From positions 58,719-122,718 of the forward strand of contig JAFXHE010000017.1 of the NCBI GenBank assembly GCA_017536555.1: a stretch of DNA of 64,000 bases, read 5' to 3'. The stretch is from Alistipes sp. (lineage in GTDB: Bacteria; Bacteroidota; Bacteroidia; Bacteroidales; Rikenellaceae). This document shows, piece after piece, positions 61,437-64,000 of this stretch. Numbering within the stretch: position 1 is the stretch's first letter; each line of letters opens with the position of its first letter. The position numbers were made by a program, and so were the translations under genes. Below the pieces are notes generated by a model. That model did no database searches, was not told the DNA's origin, and saw nothing but the letters and a program-made list of their open reading frames with translations.

Positions 61437-62030
61437 ATGTCGAAGTTACTCGATAATGTCACTAACGAGCTGCAGCGACTACCTGGCATTGGGCGTCGCA
61501 CCGCGTTGCGTCTGGCTATGCATATTCTGAAGATGGATACCGCTACGGTAGACTCTATGACCGAGAGCATCTCGCGCTTCAGACACGACATACGTAGCTG
61601 TCGTAGCTGCAACAACCTCTCCGACGAGGATCTATGCCCGATATGTAGCGACCCACGTCGTGATCGCTCAACGATATGCGTTGTTGAGCAGGTTGCCGAC
61701 CTTATGTCGATAGAGAATACGGCGCAGTACCGTGGTATGTATCACGTGCTGGGTGGCGTGATATCGCCTATGCAGGGCATTGGGCCCTCCGACCTTAAGA
61801 TAGACCTGCTGTGCGACAAGCTGCTCACGGGCGAGATAAAGGAGGTCATAATGGCTATATCTACCTCTGTCGAGGGCGAGACCACGCTCTTCTACCTACT
61901 CAATCGCCTCAAGGCGTTCCCCGATGTTAAGGTGTCAACTATTGCGCGAGGCATCGGCTTCGGCGATGAGCTTGAGTATGTCGACGAGCTTACTATCACC
62001 CACGCCCTTATCAACCGCCGCGAGCTGTAG
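61437..62030 (+). CDS. recR: Recombination mediator RecR
   Basis: RecR acts with RecO/RecF to load RecA on gaps. The 197-residue protein has the helix-hairpin-helix LQRLPGIGRRTALRLA, the zinc finger CRSCNNLSDEDLCPIC and the TOPRIM region DRSTICVVEQVADLMSIE...SPMQGIGPSDL. The ATG at 61437 follows batE by 8 nt; a longer frame from 61359 would overlap batE and has no family support. Confidence 0.96.
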   Translation: MSKLLDNVTNELQRLPGIGRRTALRLAMHILKMDTATVDSMTESISRFRHDIRSCRSCNNLSDEDLCPICSDPRRDRSTICVVEQVADLMSIENTAQYRGMYHVLGGVISPMQGIGPSDLKIDLLCDKLLTGEIKEVIMAISTSVEGETTLFYLLNRLKAFPDVKVSTIARGIGFGDELEYVDELTITHALINRREL

Positions 62031-62093
62031 CCGCTAACTTGCGTATTGTCAGTAGGTCAGCGCGCAGCATAAGTCTAAAATAAAGGCAAAAAA

Positions 62094-62124
62094 ATTGCTA
62101 ATTCTCTTTTTTTTACTACCTTTG
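62094..62124 (+). promoter_or_regulatory. Bacteroidota promoter of rplY-pth
   Basis: -33 ATTG (62094-62097), a 19-nt spacer and -7 TACCTTTG (62117-62124). The leader is about 80 nt and holds a small hairpin, TTGCGA (62150-62155) with TCGCAA (62163-62168). Confidence 0.75.
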
Positions 62125-62209
62125 CACACCAAAGCAGATGTCTATGGGGTTGCGAGTGACTATCGCAATTGAGTGGCATCGAAGTTAAACTATTAATTAT
62201 TAAGTATTT

Positions 62210-62770
62210 ATGAAGTCAATTCAGATTAACGGTACTGCACGTAAGGATTTCGGTAAGAAGTTCGCAAAGGCAGCACGTCGTGAGGGTCAGGTACCCTGCA
62301 TCATCTATGGTGGTGGCGAGGAGGTAGCATTTACTATCAACGCCAAGGAGCTTAACCAGCTTATCTACACTCCTAACTCATACATCGTTGAGCTCAACAT
62401 CGACGGTAAGATCGAGAAGGCAGTTATGCGCGAGGTACAGTATCACCCTGTTCGTGAGCAGGTTCTTCACGTAGATTTCTACCGTGTTCAGGAGAACAAG
62501 CCCGTTGCAGTTAGCGTTCCCGTACGCCTCACTGGTAATGCCGAGGGTGTTAAGATTGGTGGTAAGCTTCAGCTTGCAGCTCGTAAGCTCACCGTTAAGG
62601 GCTTGGTTGAGTATATTCCCGATGAGATTGTTATCGACGTTACTCCCTTGCAGGTTGGTCAGACTATCTTCGTTGGCGACGTTCAGCGTGAGAACCTTAC
62701 CTTCGTTACTCCTGCAACCACTGCAATTTGCGCAGTTCGCGTAACACGTGCTTCACGTGCTGCACAGTAG
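62210..62770 (+). CDS. rplY: 50S ribosomal protein L25 / general stress protein Ctc
   Basis: A 186-residue L25 of the long Ctc type that binds 5S rRNA. The N-terminal L25 domain (about 1-92, RKDFGKKFAKAARREGQVPCIIYGG, EVQYHPVREQVLHVDFYRV) is followed by the TL5-type beta domain (about 95-180, VPVRLTGNAEGVKIGGKLQ). pth follows 24 nt later, the usual pairing. Confidence 0.97.
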   Translation: MKSIQINGTARKDFGKKFAKAARREGQVPCIIYGGGEEVAFTINAKELNQLIYTPNSYIVELNIDGKIEKAVMREVQYHPVREQVLHVDFYRVQENKPVAVSVPVRLTGNAEGVKIGGKLQLAARKLTVKGLVEYIPDEIVIDVTPLQVGQTIFVGDVQRENLTFVTPATTAICAVRVTRASRAAQ

Positions 62771-62794
62771 TAGGCGATAATAACCTAATCTGTT

Positions 62795-63358
62795 ATGAAG
62801 TATCTTGTTGTAGGATTGGGCAACATCGGTGCCGAGTACACCGCTACCCGCCACAACATAGGTTTCAGAGTGTTGGATGCCTTGGCGGAGGCATCCAATA
62901 TCTCTTTTACGACGGTACGTTATGGTGCTATGGCTACGCTCAAGCATCGTGGTCGCACGATCTTTTTGCTTAAGCCGTCAACCTATATGAACCTCTCGGG
63001 CAAGGCTGTACGCTATTGGTTAGAGCAGGAGCGCATACCGCGCGAGAACCTGCTCGTCATCTCCGACGACATAGCCCTGCCTTTTGGCACGTTCCGTATG
63101 CGTAAGAGTGGCTCGGAGGGTGGTCACAACGGTCTTAAGAGTATCACCGAGCTGCTTGGCGGCAACAACTATGCGCGCCTGCGCTTTGGTGTCGGTGGCG
63201 ACTTCCCGCGCGGACACCAGGTCGACTATGTCCTCGGCGACTTCTCCGATGACGAGAACAAGGCTATGCCTGACCGCCTAAAGCTCTTTGGCGATGCTGT
63301 GCTGTCGTTTGTGTCGGTAGGTGCCGACCGCACTATGAACGCCTTTAACGGCAAGTAA
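62795..63358 (+). CDS. pth: Peptidyl-tRNA hydrolase
   Basis: Pth frees tRNA from peptidyl-tRNA that has fallen off the ribosome. The 187-residue protein has VGLGNIGAEYTATRHNIGF with the catalytic His20, KPSTYMNLSGKAV, the catalytic Asp in VISDDIALPFGTFRMRKSGSEGGHNGLKS, and LRFGVG. The GNIG in place of the more common GNPG is usual in Bacteroidota as far as I know. A terminator-like hairpin follows. Confidence 0.97.
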   Translation: MKYLVVGLGNIGAEYTATRHNIGFRVLDALAEASNISFTTVRYGAMATLKHRGRTIFLLKPSTYMNLSGKAVRYWLEQERIPRENLLVISDDIALPFGTFRMRKSGSEGGHNGLKSITELLGGNNYARLRFGVGGDFPRGHQVDYVLGDFSDDENKAMPDRLKLFGDAVLSFVSVGADRTMNAFNGK

Positions 63359-63379
63359 CCCGTATATCAGCATATAAGT

Positions 63380-63409
63380 AAGGGGCCATCCACTGCGGAT
63401 AGCCCCTTT
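63380..63409. terminator. Hairpin between convergent pth and ridA
   Basis: AAGGGGCCATCC (63380-63391) pairs with GGATAGCCCCTT (63397-63408) with one mismatch around ACTGC, followed by TTTG. Probably serves both directions. Confidence 0.75.
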
Positions 63410-63436
63410 GCTTTGTCGTCTGTGTAGGTGCGCTGC

Positions 63437-63811
63437 TTACTTTATTGCTATGCAGTCGATCTCTACGAGTGCGCCCATAGGCAATGCTGCCACCTGGTAG
63501 CAGATACGTGCGGGCTTGTCGCCTGTGAAGTACTCGGCATATACAGCGTTCATTGCGCCGAAGTCTGCGATGTCTGCGAGCAGTACGGTGGTCTTTGCCA
63601 CGTCGTCATACGAGTAACCTGCCTCCTTGAGGATGTGTCCGAGGTTGTCGAGTGACTGGCGTGTCTGTGCCTCTACGCCCTCTGCCATCTTGCCTGTTGC
63701 GCCATCTATGGGCAGCTGACCAGAAATGTAGAGAGTGTTGTCGTGAGCGATAGCCTGTGAGTAGGGGCCCACAGCCTTGGGTGCCAAAGGCGAAGCGATA
63801 ACTTTTTTCAT
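63437..63811 (-). CDS. ridA: RidA family enamine/imine deaminase
   Basis: RidA hydrolyses reactive 2-aminoacrylate and related imines made by PLP enzymes. The 124-residue protein has IASPLAPKAVGPYSQAI, LYISGQLPID, the conserved Arg102 in KPARICYQVAALPMGALVEIDCIA, and the usual length. It has its own -7 box TATCTTTG at 63860-63853. Confidence 0.96.
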   Translation of the reverse strand: MKKVIASPLAPKAVGPYSQAIAHDNTLYISGQLPIDGATGKMAEGVEAQTRQSLDNLGHILKEAGYSYDDVAKTTVLLADIADFGAMNAVYAEYFTGDKPARICYQVAALPMGALVEIDCIAIK

Positions 63812-63838
63812 TTTGTTATAGTTTTAGATGATTTGTAC

Positions 63839-63860
63839 TATCTTTGTTGCTACAAAGATA
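63839..63860. promoter_or_regulatory. Divergent -7 boxes arranged as a palindrome
   Basis: TATCTTTG (63839-63846, plus) and TATCTTTG (63860-63853, minus) face each other with 6 nt between them, forming a perfect 8-bp inverted repeat. The minus box serves ridA; the plus box would serve whatever lies to the right. Confidence 0.55.
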
Positions 63861-63886
63861 CAAAGAACTTGCGTAATAATGGCAGG

Positions 63887-63988
63887 ATGAGGGTGAAATT
63901 TGATAAGTGGTTGGTACATATACCATTTTTGTGTTACCTCACCATATTGTTAATTTCGGCAGAAGGAGCCGTATATGGTGGGTATTAG
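63887..63988 (+). CDS. Possible small hydrophobic protein, 33 residues
   Basis: An ATG at 63887, 40 nt after the plus-strand -7 box, opens a frame with a hydrophobic middle (IPFLCYLTILLISAEGA) ending at TAG 63986-63988. No family is recognised. It may instead be part of the leader of a gene that starts near the window edge (another ATG at 63975 stays open to the end). Confidence 0.25.
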   Translation: MRVKFDKWLVHIPFLCYLTILLISAEGAVYGGY

Positions 63989-64000
63989 AGAAAGAATTGC

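Noticed and set aside
62130-62209. tRNA or known riboswitch before rplY
   Set aside because: Only one short hairpin is present; no cloverleaf or riboswitch core is seen.

Overview
The window is a chromosomal stretch of a Bacteroidota bacterium, almost certainly Bacteroidales. The evidence is gene content (BamA with OmpH pairs, Omp28 lipoproteins, GH92/GH97 enzymes, BatD/BatE, a BACON-like lipoprotein), the recurring Bacteroidota -7 element TAnnTTTG upstream of genes, and few clear Shine-Dalgarno sites. Intermediate G+C and gene order suggest something near Alistipes or a neighbouring family, but I cannot fix the genus. About 51 protein genes are recognisable. I see no rRNA, tRNA, CRISPR array, insertion sequence or intact prophage; this is a core-genome region with some accessory pieces.

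Layout. 1-301: end of a superoxide reductase gene. 430-6084 (minus): nadK, uppS, bamA, ompH, ompH, an outer-membrane assembly block. 6139-8268 (plus): pdxJ and cca. 8337-8915: an orphan coiled-coil membrane protein of a phage-linked type. 9250-14288 (plus): iorA, iorB, an aminotransferase and a CoA-transferase, a likely aromatic amino acid fermentation module. 14500-20106 (minus): TlpA-like thioredoxin, DUF6029-like protein, two Omp28 lipoproteins with CxxC motifs, and a BACON-like lipoprotein, an exported thiol-redox-looking cluster. 20367-23253 (minus): rpoN and asnS. 23395-25224 (plus): a degenerate GH2-like protein and rlmH. 25320-25560 (minus): a promoter-terminator pair with no known gene, a candidate small RNA. 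25788-31619 (plus): lipA, lipB, recJ, a patatin and a purine permease. 31696-39472: an outer-membrane protein, lysC, divergent dapD, an LtaS-type sulfatase, upp, hflX and tonB. 39635-50665 (plus): rlmN, GH97, two GH92, a YitT protein and priA. 50675-63358: a phosphoesterase (minus), then dnaX, tyrS, folB, an NSS symporter, fumarase, batD, batE, recR, rplY and pth. 63437-63811 (minus): ridA.

Most notable observations: (1) class I fumarase is interrupted by one in-frame amber codon exactly where the family has a conserved Gln, while the rest of the frame is intact; (2) dnaX carries a run of ten A at the end of the clamp-loader core, and both alternative frames stop almost at once, as expected for programmed slippage giving a short gamma-like subunit; (3) a minus-strand promoter and a terminator with a minus-strand U-tract bracket about 240 nt between rlmH and lipA; (4) IorA lacks the usual C-terminal ferredoxin domain; (5) a GH2-like protein has lost its acid/base Glu and ends before the nucleophile; (6) a degenerate 19-nt tandem repeat lies between bamA and ompH; (7) four minus-strand promoters share a TTTG element exactly 12 nt upstream of the -7 box. 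All calls come from reading the sequence; no database search was run.
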